A program made the translations under genes and the position numbers. A stretch of 64,000 nt of DNA, taken from NCBI GenBank assembly GCA_038049695.1, contig CP142452.1, positions 68,453,501 to 68,517,500 on the forward strand. The letters run 5' to 3'. Every line of letters begins with the position of its first letter. Position 1 is the stretch's first letter. Under the pieces are notes generated by a model, which worked only from the letters and a program-made list of their open reading frames with translations, was not told the origin of the DNA and did not search any database. Origin of the DNA: Cinnamomum chago (taxonomy: Eukaryota; Streptophyta; Magnoliopsida; Laurales; Lauraceae). This document shows, piece after piece, positions 34,799-46,149 of the stretch.

Positions 34799-37700
34799 AT
34801 GGCTGCTTCCGACTCTGCTCCATCGACTCCTCCTCCCGTCGCCGCCCCTCCTCCTCTCTCCACCGTACGTTCTCCTCTCCTCAAAACTCTAGCTTCCCAA
34901 TCCTCAAAGCTTCCATCTCTGTCTGCAATCTTTGCTTCTTTTTTTTTATCTTCTTTTCCTGCTTTCTCCCTCTCTGATCTTTATCTGTTTTTTCTTCTTC
35001 TTTCATTTGTGTTTTCTTAGAAGAAGGAGAATCAGACACCGATAGGCTCAAAGATCACGGTATTTTTGCGATATTTTAGCCCCTCTTTTCAAAATCAACA
35101 TTCTAATAGCATTTTGCTTGTTTATTTGTTTGTGAAGGATCTCAATGAATCGAGGTCTGAGCTACTAACTCGGATTCAAGGATTGAAACTGGTAAATTTT
35201 TTTTTTTTAAGACATGTGTTGGCATGATATACATGTTCTAATTCTGGTTGTGTGCTTTTTGCAGGATTTGCAGAATTGGAGGTCAAAATTGGACACCCAA
35301 GTTAAGGTCTACCGCGATGTAAGTGTTTGTGTTTTTGTTTTTTTAGTAGTTGTTGTTGTTGTTGTTTGTTGTTATGTTACTTTTTGTAATGGGAGAATGT
35401 AATGATTCTAATTCTCGCTGTGGAGACTCTTGTAAAGTTTAGTTTCTACTGTACACAATGGAGGGGCAATGGTGAGTGGATACGTATGCTTCTGAATCTG
35501 ATGATTGTAGATCTCATAACATTAGCGTTGACCTCTATGTGTAAGATATTGTCCACAACAGAGCCAGGCTAACCATTTGGAAGCATGTCTCCCTTCTTCT
35601 GGAGGGTTGCTGTTTTAATATCTTTCTAAACTAAAGCTCATAGTTTCATTGGGGTTTTTAATTATTCCTTCTTCAAATGAGGGTAAATGAGCTGATAACA
35701 CATGAATACCTATTGCTGTCCGCCAAAACCCTGTGTTCTATAGAGCATCTTGGAGGTTATTGGCATATATCCTTGGTGGGAATGACCTTTATATAACAAT
35801 TAACAAATTTACAATTCTATAAATTGTGTTGTCTCCCACAGTCAAGCCTTGTTGCTTGCACCGTATATAATTGTGAAGGTCGCCGACAAGAGCCTATGCT
35901 TGTAGCACCATTGAAAGGTTATCATTGTGATAACTGCAATAATGAGGTTCCAGGCCATTTCAAAAAATAATAATGAGGTTCTAGGCCCAAGTCTTGTTAC
36001 CAATGAAACATTAAAGAAAAAGTGTGAAGGTTACTTGACCTAGCTAGGATCTTGACAGAAGGAACTTAGTAGTGTCTTCTAGTTCTAGGAGCTTGTACTC
36101 TTCTTTACTTCCACTATTCCATCAAACTCACTAACCTCATGTTCATGCTCTATTTTTCCCAATTTTCCTTCAGTACTTCATAGAACAGTGTGCTAGAATC
36201 TAAATTATTGAAGAGTAACTTTCAGTGCCTCTGCCCCACTCCCAACTAATAGGAACATGGACATATGAAATTGTGAGGATATGATTGTGTGCGCTGAAAG
36301 CACATTTCCTAGAAAAACTGAACTGATAGCATGTTCAAGTGTGTTTCAGTTTCTGACAGAAAAGTGGAAGCCTTCCTATGTGGTTTTGCCTCTTCAGTTC
36401 AGTCTTCACAATACATCTTAAAGATTGTGCGGTATCAATAGGGGTGGGCCCCCCAGTGGTCTAAATGCAGATTTTGGATACCTTCAGCTGCGTTCTAAAC
36501 TTGCTGATCCTCATTATTACTATTCATTGGAAAGTAAAAAAATACTAGTTTTTTTAATGTAAGCTGATTTGATCATCAAACCTTGTAGTTGCATGTCCAA
36601 CTGTTTGTAATCCATCAATAATATTCTTCTTATTTGAAAACATTAAACATGTGGCCTTGAATGGTATGTTGATTTTATCCAGTTGTTCATTTCTGCCAAT
36701 ACACATAAATTCATCAAGCATTGCAAACTAGACCACATAATATTTTGATTTTTCATGCAATTAAATTTGCTTGAGGTATTATTTTATAAAAGTAAATGTT
36801 TATATTATTTTATAAAAGTAAATGTTTATATTATTTTATAAAAGTAAATATTTATAGTAGTGGACTTTGTGGTTGTGATCATATTAGGCATATTCTATCA
36901 GATGTGACCAAATAGCATAGGATTCATGAATTAATTAGATACATCCTTTGGGTTCTAGTAACAACCTAGACCTTCATGGTATACTTTCCAAATAAATTTA
37001 CAAGTATCAAGTTGGTACTATAAAGTGATATACTCTGAAGGGTAAGTGGGATGAGGGGAAAATGTTTTTTCTTCATGTAGCATTTGATGACCGTTTGCTA
37101 GAATTCATGAATTAACTAGATACATCATTTGGGTTTTAGATTTTTAGTGAGTGTTATGCTCTAAGAGTAAGTGGGATAAGAGAAAATTGCTTTTCTTTTT
37201 TAGTTTTTGATGACCTTACGCTAGAATTCATTTTGAAAAATATGTCTCTATAATTACTCTCAATGTATTTGTTTTACTTTCCTTTGTAGGAACTTTCGGA
37301 GCTGAAGAAGACACTGAATGTTGAGGTGGAACAACTCAGATCAGTAAGATTCATTGATGCCTTGTATTCATTACACTTCTTTGTATATATGTCTCTCTCC
37401 TAATGGAGTTGGCTCTAGGAATTTCAAGAACTGAGGACCACCCTTCAGCAGCAGCAAGAGGATGTCACAGCTAGCCTAAAGAACTTGGGGGTAATTAATT
37501 GGCCATCCTTCTATTGGGCCTACTGTTACCTTTTACATTAATTTAGTTTTATCCCTGGACAATTAATACAGGTTGCATGAGTAGTTCAAGAAACAACTGT
37601 GTTTACACAGTTCTTTTCTCCTAGAAAGTGTGGTTTAGTTTGCATATATTGTGTTGGCCCTTTTCATGACTCTGCATTTGGCACTTAAAGATGCTTGTAA

Positions 37701-38222
37701 CCCAGTTATGTGGTTATCATTTTTTATATCTAGGTATCTCTAGTGACTGCCACTGTTTCAGAGGTTCACGATTATGAAACTTCTGTGTTTGATGGCTCAC
37801 CACTGGTTTTCAAATTTGGTTGCTGTTTCTTACTGGTTTGGTCCTATGAAAATTTGATTCTCTAGCAACTGCATTTTCGTGTTAATTTTATTTTTATTCC
37901 CACTCTTTGTTTTCAAGTTCCACCAATCCAATGAACTGACAATATAAATTTCAAGCAGCTTGTTATGCTTCATGCTACAATTACATCAACGAAGTGCTTT
38001 TTTCTTTTCTTTTTTTGCTAAATGGGAAATCTCATTAGTAAGAATCTGATTCTCATGATAGATGGAAATTTCAAGTAACTTCTTGTTCTCAGTATAAGAA
38101 TTTTCTACTCAATGCAGTTGCAGGATGTTTCTGATGATGCAAAGGAAATTCAAAATCCCAAGATAGAGGAGCACACTGAAGATGTTCAGGCTCCTGCATC
38201 AGACAGTGGTAAGGATGAATAA
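34799..38222 (+). CDS. Small coiled-coil protein of unknown function, complete
   Basis: Seven exons with GT-AG junctions, all introns phase 0: 34799-34864, 35021-35059, 35138-35191, 35265-35318, 37290-37343, 37419-37490, 38118-38222. The product is 147 aa. Residues 1-22 are Ala/Pro-rich, 23-35 basic (KKENQTPIGSKIT), 36-113 strongly helical with charged and leucine positions and no proline, and 114-147 an acidic tail ending in KDE. Exons 3, 4 and 5 are each exactly 54 nt. Exons 3-6 each start with the pattern [DE][LF]x[EN]x[RK]xxL, so each encodes one 18-residue repeat unit. A pyrimidine-rich leader precedes the ATG. I believe similar small proteins occur across plants but do not know a function. 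There is no transmembrane segment or signal peptide. Confidence 0.82.
36778..36855. repeat. 26-bp triplicate repeat in intron 4 of the coiled-coil gene
   Basis: ATTATTTTATAAAAGTAAAT plus six further bases is repeated three times head to tail, with one change in the last unit. It sits in the long intron 35319-37289. Further right in the same intron (about 36920-37230), a larger unit with AATTCATGAATTAA.TAGATACATC and GTAAGTGGGAT.AG is also present twice in diverged form. Confidence 0.88.
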
Positions 38223-40108
38223 TTAATTTGCAGATTAAGGATTGTGTCCTCTAGAGCGCTGCATGAGACATGATGTTTTAATTATGTTTCTACACCACTC
38301 TTTCCGAGTTATCATGTTAGTCTGAGAATTAGTCTTTGAAGCAAATGTGTCGGAAATGATTTCCAGAAGTATGAGCAAAGAATTTAATACTAAGTAAAAA
38401 TGTTGGGTGGTAAGTCATGAGTCTAGATATTGACTACAAAGTCATCATGGTGACTTGGTTTCTGTACTTTCATTGGTGACTATTCTCTTTTAGTTATCAT
38501 ATCAGTGTTTGAAATTCTATCATCAAACCAAATTGATTTTGAAAGGATGAAAGAAAAATTTGTACCAAGATAAGTATGTAATGAGTAATGCTGGTTTACT
38601 GATGGTAAAGGTGAGGGGAACACATAAATTTTAACTTGCAATTGTCTAATCAGAACAGATTTGTGATTCTTCCAGATTTGATCATTTACACTCATTTATC
38701 TATTTATACTTGTGAGCAGATTTTATGGCACCCCCACCCCAACACCAATACAGAAAACTAGAAAAAGAAGTTAAAAGTGCCTATGAAAACAAGAGATGTA
38801 GTTTTTTAACCTGTAAAGTTATTTATGGTCTATACTAAATAGTCATACATAGTTAAAAGTGTGCACAAGGAGTAGGGATCCTCGTACTTCACAGTTCACA
38901 CCTCACGAATTCCATCTATCCAAGTAAAATGTCCTCTTTTGAATTAATTATATACTGCCAACTGCAACTTGTCATGCTCGGCCTTTCTCATCCAATGCCC
39001 TGGTTGGTAATGCAGTCTAAAACAAACAATGATCCTGCATGCCCAAGGCCTGAACGTAGATGGTGTCGGTGTGTTGGGCTATTGGCGAGGCATCCTTCTT
39101 CGCAGAAGCCACTAGAGATTGATTGCTAGCTGTAGCTCAGTTGGTTAGGGATTTCGGAGTGTGTCTGGGTGTGAGTATTTACCGTAGCAAGAACAAAGAA
39201 GGTGAACTTTCAAAACATGACCATTAAAAATAATCTTTCCTTTGATGAAAAATGAATCAACAAGGGGTACCTGAAAATGAATGCCCAACTATAATTTTAG
39301 TCATTTAATCCTACAAAAGTAAAAAGTCTTATCAGCATCTCTATCTTATATCTTTCACCTCTCATCTCTTTAATAGTCATTTTGGTGTCACCATGCATTT
39401 CTATGTATTTAATTCTGTGCATATAATTTGTCCTGCTGCTGATCTTTCTACAATCAAAGCCAAAGATCATCAGCCTCCCAGCAAGCCCTCTCTCCAATAC
39501 ATGCCTAGATGTATACTTTTTTTTTTGTCTCTCAAATGCTGGAACCTTGAGAGATGATCTTTTTGGGTTGGGTCAGATTGCTATCGATCAGGGGTTCATG
39601 AAGGACCTGCTTGACACATGCACCATGTGGGAAAGCCTTTCGCCAATGCCCAGGATTTGGGCCGAACCATGAGCGCAACACTATAAAATGTAAATCCATC
39701 AATGAGTCCCACTTCTAAAATCCAGACTGCTGAAAATTATCTCCCACGTTCGAGAGGGATAATAAAGCCTGCCTTTGAACATCCTGAGAAGTCTGGCCTG
39801 AGAGGCTGTATGTTCTCTCTCATAAACAGCATTTATATACATTGTACATCAAAAGGTTCAAGTGGAGTTGAACCATAACTAAAATGCCTCCCTTCCAACA
39901 AATCTTCCTTGTGTCTCCATGGTTGCATGATTGGAAGAATATCAGAAGTCACACATGAGCAGTGGACAGGAGAAAATTTTCCAATTGGTGTAATGAGGCT
40001 AAGTTGATGTAATGATAACCCTACATGAGTCAATTTGAGATCCAATTGTTTGTTACCTTAGACTTCAAGCATGAGGCCCATTCTATATGGATTTAACTTT
40101 CAACTCTA
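38223..40108. other. Coiled-coil gene 3' flank and spacer
   Basis: 3' UTR of the preceding gene, then gene-free sequence. At about 39126-39150 a TGTAGCTCAGTTGGTTAGGG A-box-like string hints at an old tRNA-derived repeat, but no B box was found at the right distance. Other short open frames have no signature. Confidence 0.45.
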
Positions 40109-40111
40109 TTA

Positions 40112-40399
40112 GGGCATGTTTGGCACTTTATTAATACAATACAAGTCAAGTAAAGTCTCCATTTTTCAGATAAGATGTTACATTAAATGTCCCTCATCTT
40201 TTTTATATAAAAACTCAAAAAGCAACTGTCTTTATTTATTAAAATACAAAAAAACTTCATTTTTCCATACAAAAAGTCAAAAGGATTTCATAACAAACAA
40301 CTAAAAATAAAATACTATCATAATTTATTTATATTTTATTCTTCTTCAAAATTAACTTTACTTTACTTGACTATACTAGTAGAGTTGCTAAACTGGCCC
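40112..40399. mobile_element. Tourist-like MITE
   Basis: Ends are GGGCATGTTTGGCACTT (left) and GGGCCAGTTTAGCAACTC (right, read inward). Flanks are TTA (40109-40111) and TTG (40400-40402), a 3-bp duplication with one change. The 288-bp interior is AT-rich and non-coding. It belongs to the same broad class as the units at 3757, 41382 and 48482. Confidence 0.7.
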
Positions 40400-41140
40400 T
40401 TGGGTATCAATATGTTGAAATAAATATGAAAACAATCTCATAAATGAGAAGTGTTTCTCATTCTCATGCACCAAAGAATGGTGACTGGTGAGGCTTTTCC
40501 CCAAGGTGATTGTGAGGACAAATATTTCAAGCGACATGCACCATAAATGATTCTCTTGAATGTATGGTGAGGCCTACTTGTGGTGTAACTTTTCATGGGG
40601 CCAAAGGCCATCTATTATGAATTCAATCACTTTGGTGAAACCCTGAGCCCACTAGATATATATATCTAATCACTTACTACAATCTAACTCAGACATATGC
40701 ATAAATTTAACTCTGATCAAAGTGATGGTTACCATTGGATAGGATTATCATGAACCAAAACAATTTTCCTTTTAGAAATGTAAATAGATGATCGTGATGA
40801 TCCAAATTTCAAATGCTGGGATAATCAAACTTGGCACCTGCTCATTATCATAAGGCCCAAAGAGCCAACTTAGTATCTTGCCATGGGTTTGATCCTTTGG
40901 TCTTCTAGTTCAAAGCATCATTCCTTTACGGTCCTCCAACTTGGCTCTTTTGGTTCGAAGTATCATTCTTTATTAGTCATCCAAATTAGGAAAAATAAAT
41001 AAATAAATAAATGAGCCCAAAGAGACTGTTAAATGATACAAAAAAAAAAAAAAAAAAAAACCAGTGTCCAAAAGACATGAGCTCAGATCAGCAATCAAAA
41101 GGAGATTCTTTCCAAAAAAAACAAAAGTAGTAAACTAAAA

Positions 41141-41212
41141 TGCCCCCATGCAGGATTGAACTACAGACCTTCAGTTTACAAGACTGACGCTCTACCACTG
41201 AGCTATAGGGGC
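41141..41212 (-). tRNA. tRNA-Thr (anticodon UGU)
   Basis: Reading from 41212 down to 41141, 72 nt fold as a cloverleaf. The acceptor is GCCCCTA with TGGGGGC (one G-U). The D arm lies in TAGCTCAGTGGTAGAGC. The anticodon stem is TCAGT/ACTGA with loop CTTGTAA, so the anticodon is TGT. The T stem is TGTAG/CTGCA with loop TTCAATC, and the discriminator base is A. The A and B boxes are close to consensus. No intron, and CCA is not encoded. A partial damaged copy of its 5' half lies just to the right. Confidence 0.9.
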
Positions 41213-42490
41213 TGCTGTTTGCAGGCGTAAAACTATTAGAAATAATCACTAAAACTTCCAAAAAATTCTACACCACAGGAGCAAGTTCGGGTTTTGTTTC
41301 AGTTTACAAGACTGACGCTCTACCACTGAGTATAGGGGCTGCTGTGTTTGCCGGCGTAAAACTATTAGAAGTAATCATTTAGGCCCTGTTTGGCAAATCT
41401 TATCTATATATAATAGATCTGTATAGAGCAGATCTGTATGGAATAGATCTGCATAAAATAGATGTTTGGATAAATAGACCGTTTGGTATGTCGAAAAGAT
41501 AATTTGAAATAGGTTTTTTTGAATCCAATGATATAATTTTTTTTTTCCCAAAATCCTGTAAATGCACAAGGAATTACTGGTACAAAATTGAACTCTTAGC
41601 TGTTTATAGTGGTTTAAAGATGATCAATGGCTTGGATCTTAATCTTGGAGCCTACAAAAAAAATCTACAAATACATGTATTTAATTTTGGACTTTTCTTA
41701 AATATCTTGAGATCTATGACAAATCAACGGCTTCAATTTAAACTCAGTGGACATACTTGAGGTTATAAAAGTACCAATGATTCAGATCTACGTTATCTAG
41801 CCCACAAATAAATAAGAAAAAAAAGGCTGGAACTCAATCACGCGAGAACACAACCACTACATGTCAGAACCCAACCATTATACATATATATATATACATC
41901 AACGGCTCATAGTTTTTCAGAGATTTCTCAAGATCTATAAGGAATTAATGTCTGAAATTCTAACATTTATCCATGACTGTTATTCTAAAGAGAACCAATG
42001 GCTTGGATCTTGATATGGGGTCCCACAGAAGTCTAGAAATGCATATTTAAGTGTTCATAGTTTCTCACACGTATCTCGAGATCCGTCGCAAATCAACGGC
42101 TAAAATTTTGTATGATGGCCATGTTTGAGCTTGTAAAGACTTTTATCGGTTCAGATCTCAATTTAGGGGGCCATAATCTAAAAACGTAAGACAAACAAGT
42201 ACACCAACGTCCATTTATTAAAGTTACTGTAGCACCGCCACCTCTACCCGCTTCAGACATAATTGTCTGTCCTGGATGGGCTCCTTTTACCTCCTTTATG
42301 CCACAGACATTAATGTCTACAACACCGGTTCATATAGACATATAGGATACAGTTACCAAACAATCTATTTTCTAAAAAAGTCTATTTGAATCCACTTTTA
42401 GACAAATAGACATGCAAAATAGAGATGCCAAACGGGCCCTAAAACTTCTAAAAATTTCTACATCGCAGGGGCAAGTTCGGGTTTTGTTTC
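41170..42490. repeat. Tandem duplication of the tRNA 5' half and flank, second unit interrupted
   Basis: Unit 1 (about 41170-41299) runs from inside the tRNA through its upstream flank to GCAAGTTCGGGTTTTGTTTC. Unit 2 starts at about 41300 with the same tRNA half and ends at 42490 with the same words. The tRNA part in unit 2 (about 41300-41343) has lost one base of the A-box region and has no T arm, so it is a tRNA pseudogene. Unit 2 is split by the MITE at 41382-42439, and unit 1 shows what the site looked like before insertion. Confidence 0.88.
41382..42439. mobile_element. Non-autonomous Tourist/Harbinger-like element, 1.06 kb
   Basis: Ends are GGCCCTGTTTGGCAAATCT (left) and GGGCCCGTTTGGCATCTC (right, read inward). 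Flanking triplets are TTA (41379-41381) and TAA (42440-42442). The uninterrupted paralog in the neighbouring unit reads AATCACTAAAACTTCC, which places the insertion at TAA. There is no transposase. The interior contains a module repeated about 385 bp apart (AATGGCTTGGATCTT..., then ATCTTGAGATCTATGACAAA, then TCAACGGCT), with copies at about 41613 and 41998 and a partial one near 41900. Confidence 0.85.
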
Positions 42491-42959
42491 TGTCCTTGTC
42501 TATACCTTAGAGCAACTCCAACAGCTATGCTTTTTGTCCAAGTCATCCTTGATTGGACAAGGAACGGTCCAAAATAACATGGTTGCTGCCCTCCAACAGC
42601 TACTTCAAATCCACATGGCAAAAGGCATAGGGCCTGGTATGCCTTTTTTGGCATAGCATGGAGAAGACTTCATTTCATTTTTTTTAATATAATAATGCAT
42701 GATACAATCAAATGGAGAATGCAGTGAACGTTTGGAGTCAGCTACGGATTGGACTTTTTATCCATTGCAATTTTTTGCACAGTTGATGTAGTCAGTGAAC
42801 GTTTTAAAAACGGATACATTAATAGCCGTTGCATTTTATTTTTTTTTAGTTTTTTGAATTTTAATAGGTAATTTTAAATTGTAAAAATTTGTGAAACTCT
42901 TGAGCTTGGATGCCTATAAATTATGAGTGTTTGAAGTCTTTTTTTTCCTCATTCACACT

Positions 42960-43964
42960 ATGGATTCTCAATTCTCTCAATTTCCTAATTTTTCTACCCA
43001 ATATTCACAATCTTTCGGTGAGGCATCTGAACTCCCTACTGATGATGCTCCAAAGAAAAAGGCAGTTGGTCGAGGTGCCGGCTTCAGTATAGAAGAAGAT
43101 CGTCTTCTCATCGGTGCGTGGTTGAACACCAGTCTGGATGCTGTGCATGGAAACGAGCAAAAACTTAGGGCTTTTTGGGAACGAGTGGGAGAATACTATC
43201 ACAACAATAAGCAATTTCCCAGTGATCGAACATACAAAATGTTGTCACAACGATGGCAAAAGATTCAAGCTTCTGTCAACAAATTTTGTGGATGTCTCGC
43301 CACAATTATTTCCAGAAATCAAAGTGGCACGAATGAACAAGATAAGGTAAAATTATATATATGTGTGTGTGTGAGAGAATACTTTTTTTTTTATTCTTAA
43401 TTTGAGCTTACATTTAATTTTCAGATTGCAGAAGCAAAAAAAAATTACGAACATCTATATGGATCAAAATTCACCTTGGACCATGCTTGGATCTTGTTGA
43501 GGTACCAACCAAAGTGGATACAACTGCAGCAACAAGTACTAGAGAAGACATCTGTAAAAAGAGCAAAATCTTCAACTTCTGACTACTCATCATCTTTTAA
43601 TCCAAGCACTCCCATAAATATTGAGGAGGATGAGACAATTAACTATGCTTATGATCCCATGACGAGACCACCAGGCAGAAAGGCTGAGAAAAGAAAGATG
43701 AAGCAAACCACTATCAACGAGCCCACACCCGTTGCAGATCTCATCCAAAAAATGATGGATGACAAAAAGGAAAGAGATGAAAAAAAATTAGAGCTTCTTA
43801 AGCAAAAAATCAAGCAAGATGAGAAGAAGGTGAAATTAAAGCAAATACATATGGAAATTGAGATCATGAGTATGGATACGTCCAATATGTCTGAGGAGCA
43901 ACAACAATACTATGCTAAAAAAAGAATTGAAATTCTGAGAGGAGGGTTAGGTGGTGGTTTCTGA
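42960..43964 (+). CDS. Harbinger Myb/SANT-like DNA-binding protein (ORF1)
   Basis: The partner protein of PIF/Harbinger transposases binds the element ends and helps bring the transposase to DNA and into the nucleus. Two exons, 42960-43346 and 43425-43964, are joined across a 78-bp GT-AG intron in phase 0, giving about 308 aa. Near residues 40-110 lies the trihelix/SANT-like region (SIEEDRLLIGAWLNTSLDAV, then FWERVGEYYHN, then RTYKMLSQRWQKI). After the splice comes NYEHLYGSKFTLDHAWILL, a basic RKAEKRKMK stretch (possible nuclear signal) and a Lys/Glu-rich helix near the C-terminus. The start is the first ATG that includes the conserved N-terminal region. The frame is open throughout. Confidence 0.88.
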
Positions 43965-44037
43965 ATTGTATTTTATTTTAGAATTAATATGTATTTTTTA
44001 TTTTAATTAATGAATTATTGTTTGTTTAAATATAATA

Positions 44038-44153
44038 TTGGAGAAAACTAGCCGTTTTATAGCCGTTGGAGAAAACTAGCCGTTTTATAGCCGTTGGAGA
44101 AAACTAGCCGTTTTATAGCTGTTGGAGAAAACTAGCCGTTTTATAGCCGTTGG
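44038..44153. repeat. Four 28-bp tandem repeats between the two Harbinger genes
   Basis: The unit TTGGAGAAAACTAGCCGTTT plus TATAGCCG occurs four times head to tail, with one base changed in the third unit. It occupies the space between ORF1's stop and the transposase start, where the second promoter is expected. Short AGCCGTT words also occur singly near 42827. Confidence 0.93.
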
Positions 44154-44257
44154 AATATTTCATATATACAAACCATTCTGGAAAAAATTTCTTACACTCC
44201 AACTTCTTACTTCTCTTCATCTCAAAATAAGAAAATCTTTGGTTCATCACTTCGGAG

Positions 44258-45588
44258 ATGTCTCAAAATTATACTGATTCCTCTTCTGACACGACGGATG
44301 AGCTATGGCATACCGTCGTAAATTCCGATTCGGATGAAGAGTTGCAGATGTTGTGTAGGGCTGCTATGGAAGAAGAAAGAGAAAACTTACGAAGGAGAAC
44401 GAGAGTGCATCGTGGTTCTACTCAAGGTCACGCAGTCATCCACAGAGGACGAATCTCAGGACATCATAGGCTTTACAATGACTACTTCAGTGAAAACCCT
44501 GTCTACACTCCCTCTCAATTTCGAAGGAGGTTTCGAATGCGCAAACCTCTTTTTCTTCGAATTGTAAATGCAGTGGAAGCTCATGACCCATACTTTCAAC
44601 AAAAAAGAAACTGTGCAGGCAATCTTGGTTTATCAGCTCTTCAAAAGGTCACAGCTGCGGTGAGGATGCTTGCTTATGGAGTTGCGGCGGATGCTGTGGA
44701 CGATTACGTCAGGATCGCTGAAAGTACCTCTATAGAATCATTGAAAAAGTTTGTTCAAGCGATCATTGATGTTTTTGGCAACGAATATTTGGGAACACCA
44801 AATAATGCTGACATCTGTAGATTGTTATCAAAGGTGAGAGACGCGGGTTTCCTGGGATGTTGGGTAGCATAGACTGTATGCACTGGAAGTGGAAGAACTG
44901 TCCAGTTGCGTGGAAAGGCATGTATGCTCGTGGAGACCACCGCGAGCCTTCTTTGATTCTTGAAGCTGTGGCATCGTATGATCTTTGGATATGGCATGCA
45001 TTTTTTGGACTACCGGGATCGCATAATGATATCAATGTGTTGGATCGATCTCCTATATTTACCGATCTCGCTGAAGGCCGAGCTCCTTCCGCCAACTACT
45101 CAATCAATGGTCATGAATATACAACTGGCTACTATCTTGCTGATGGCATATATCCATCGTGGGCGACATTTGTCAAAACAATACCATGTCCTAACGGGCC
45201 AAAGGCCACAAATTTTGCTGCAGCTCAAGAATCCGCAAGGAAGAATGTGGAGCGTGCGTTTGGAGTGCTACAGGCACGTTTTGCAATTGTTCGTGGGCCT
45301 GCTCGTTTATGGGATCGTCAAACACTTCAACATATAATGAAGGCATGCATCATAATGCGTAACATGATTATCGAAGATGAACGCGATCAAAGTCTTCCAC
45401 CCAATTACGATGCACGAGAGGGTGAATGCAGTGACCTTCCTGTGTCACGTGACCACACTGCAGAATTTCAGGATTTCATTCAAAATCACTTGCGTATTCG
45501 TGACAAGATAACACATTCTCAACTCCAAGCCGATCTGGTGGAGCACCTGTGGCATTTCCAAAGTCAATATGAAGAAGCTTGTGATTGA
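44258..45588 (+). pseudogene. Harbinger DDE transposase with one frame change
   Basis: This enzyme cuts the element out and reinserts it at TWA sites. The ATG at 44258 opens a frame with the helix-turn-helix-like N-terminal part (YFSENPVYTPSQFRRRFRM, LQKVTAAVRMLAYG). That frame reads LLSKV at about 44830 and then runs out of register. The continuing frame gives ERRGFPGMLGSIDCMHWKW and goes on to TGA at 45586-45588. A single missing base in the AAAGG/GTGAG area explains it. The DDE_4 catalytic set is visible: D in GSIDCMHW, D in GSHNDINVLDRS, and E in RKNVERAFGVLQARF. Overall length of about 443 codons matches the family. An intron here is unlikely because no acceptor restores the frame nearby. 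Confidence 0.88.
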
Positions 45589-45902
45589 CTATAATATTAT
45601 GTAATTTGATTTTACCCTTTCAATGAAAAATGAGTTTCAAGTACAATTCGTGCATTTTTTATTTTTTAATAATTTATTACTTTAATAATATTTAGATCGT
45701 ACTAAATCCCATTAAATATAAGTAAGATATATGTAATAAAGGAAATGATGATTAAATGAAAAAATAATAAAATAATAATTTGACATCTCTCTTGGAGTTG
45801 TCCAAGTGAGACTTCAAATTTACATATGCCTTTTTTGCCACATAAGCCTTCATTTTGAAAAAGGCATATGAAAATTTGAAGTATCTCTTGGAGATGCTCT
45901 TA

Positions 45903-46149
45903 TATATTACTCGATATGACTTTATATAGAAAAACTCTACTTGGCCTGACCTGGGGACCGAATCGTGGCCAGGTTGGGCCAAGTAGCACGACTCTTTTAT
46001 ATATAATACTTCATTAGCCTGTGTGGTATGAGACAATGATATCTTCCCATAAGTTGTTGGTTTGAATCTTACTGCATTCAACAATCTCTTTTTTTATATT
46101 TTAAAGTAACAAAAGTCAATAACTAACAAATTTGACGTAAATAACGGCT
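45903..46149. other. Short spacer
   Basis: AT-rich sequence after the Harbinger element, with no recognisable feature. Confidence 0.4.

Larger units (their letters stand above)
42510..45899 (+). mobile_element. Harbinger (PIF/Pong-type) DNA transposon, nearly complete
   Basis: The 3390-bp unit has terminal inverted repeats GAGCAACTCCAACAG (left) and GAGCATCTCCAAGAG (right, read inward). It has a perfect TTA target duplication (42507-42509 and 45900-45902). It carries the two genes such elements need, in the same direction: a Myb/SANT-like protein (42960-43964) and a DDE transposase (44258-45588), separated by a 28-bp tandem repeat. The only obvious damage is a one-base frame change in the transposase, so the element moved recently in evolutionary terms. 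The last 120 bp fold into a hairpin (arms at about 45811-45837 and 45856-45882). Confidence 0.94.

Noticed and set aside
34486-34977. 163-codon frame overlapping the first exon of the coiled-coil gene
   Set aside because: It is in another frame, is Ser/Phe-rich from the pyrimidine-rich leader, and runs through the splice donor at 34865.
44755-45095. Antisense frames of 80 and 110 codons
   Set aside because: Shadows of the Harbinger transposase coding strand.
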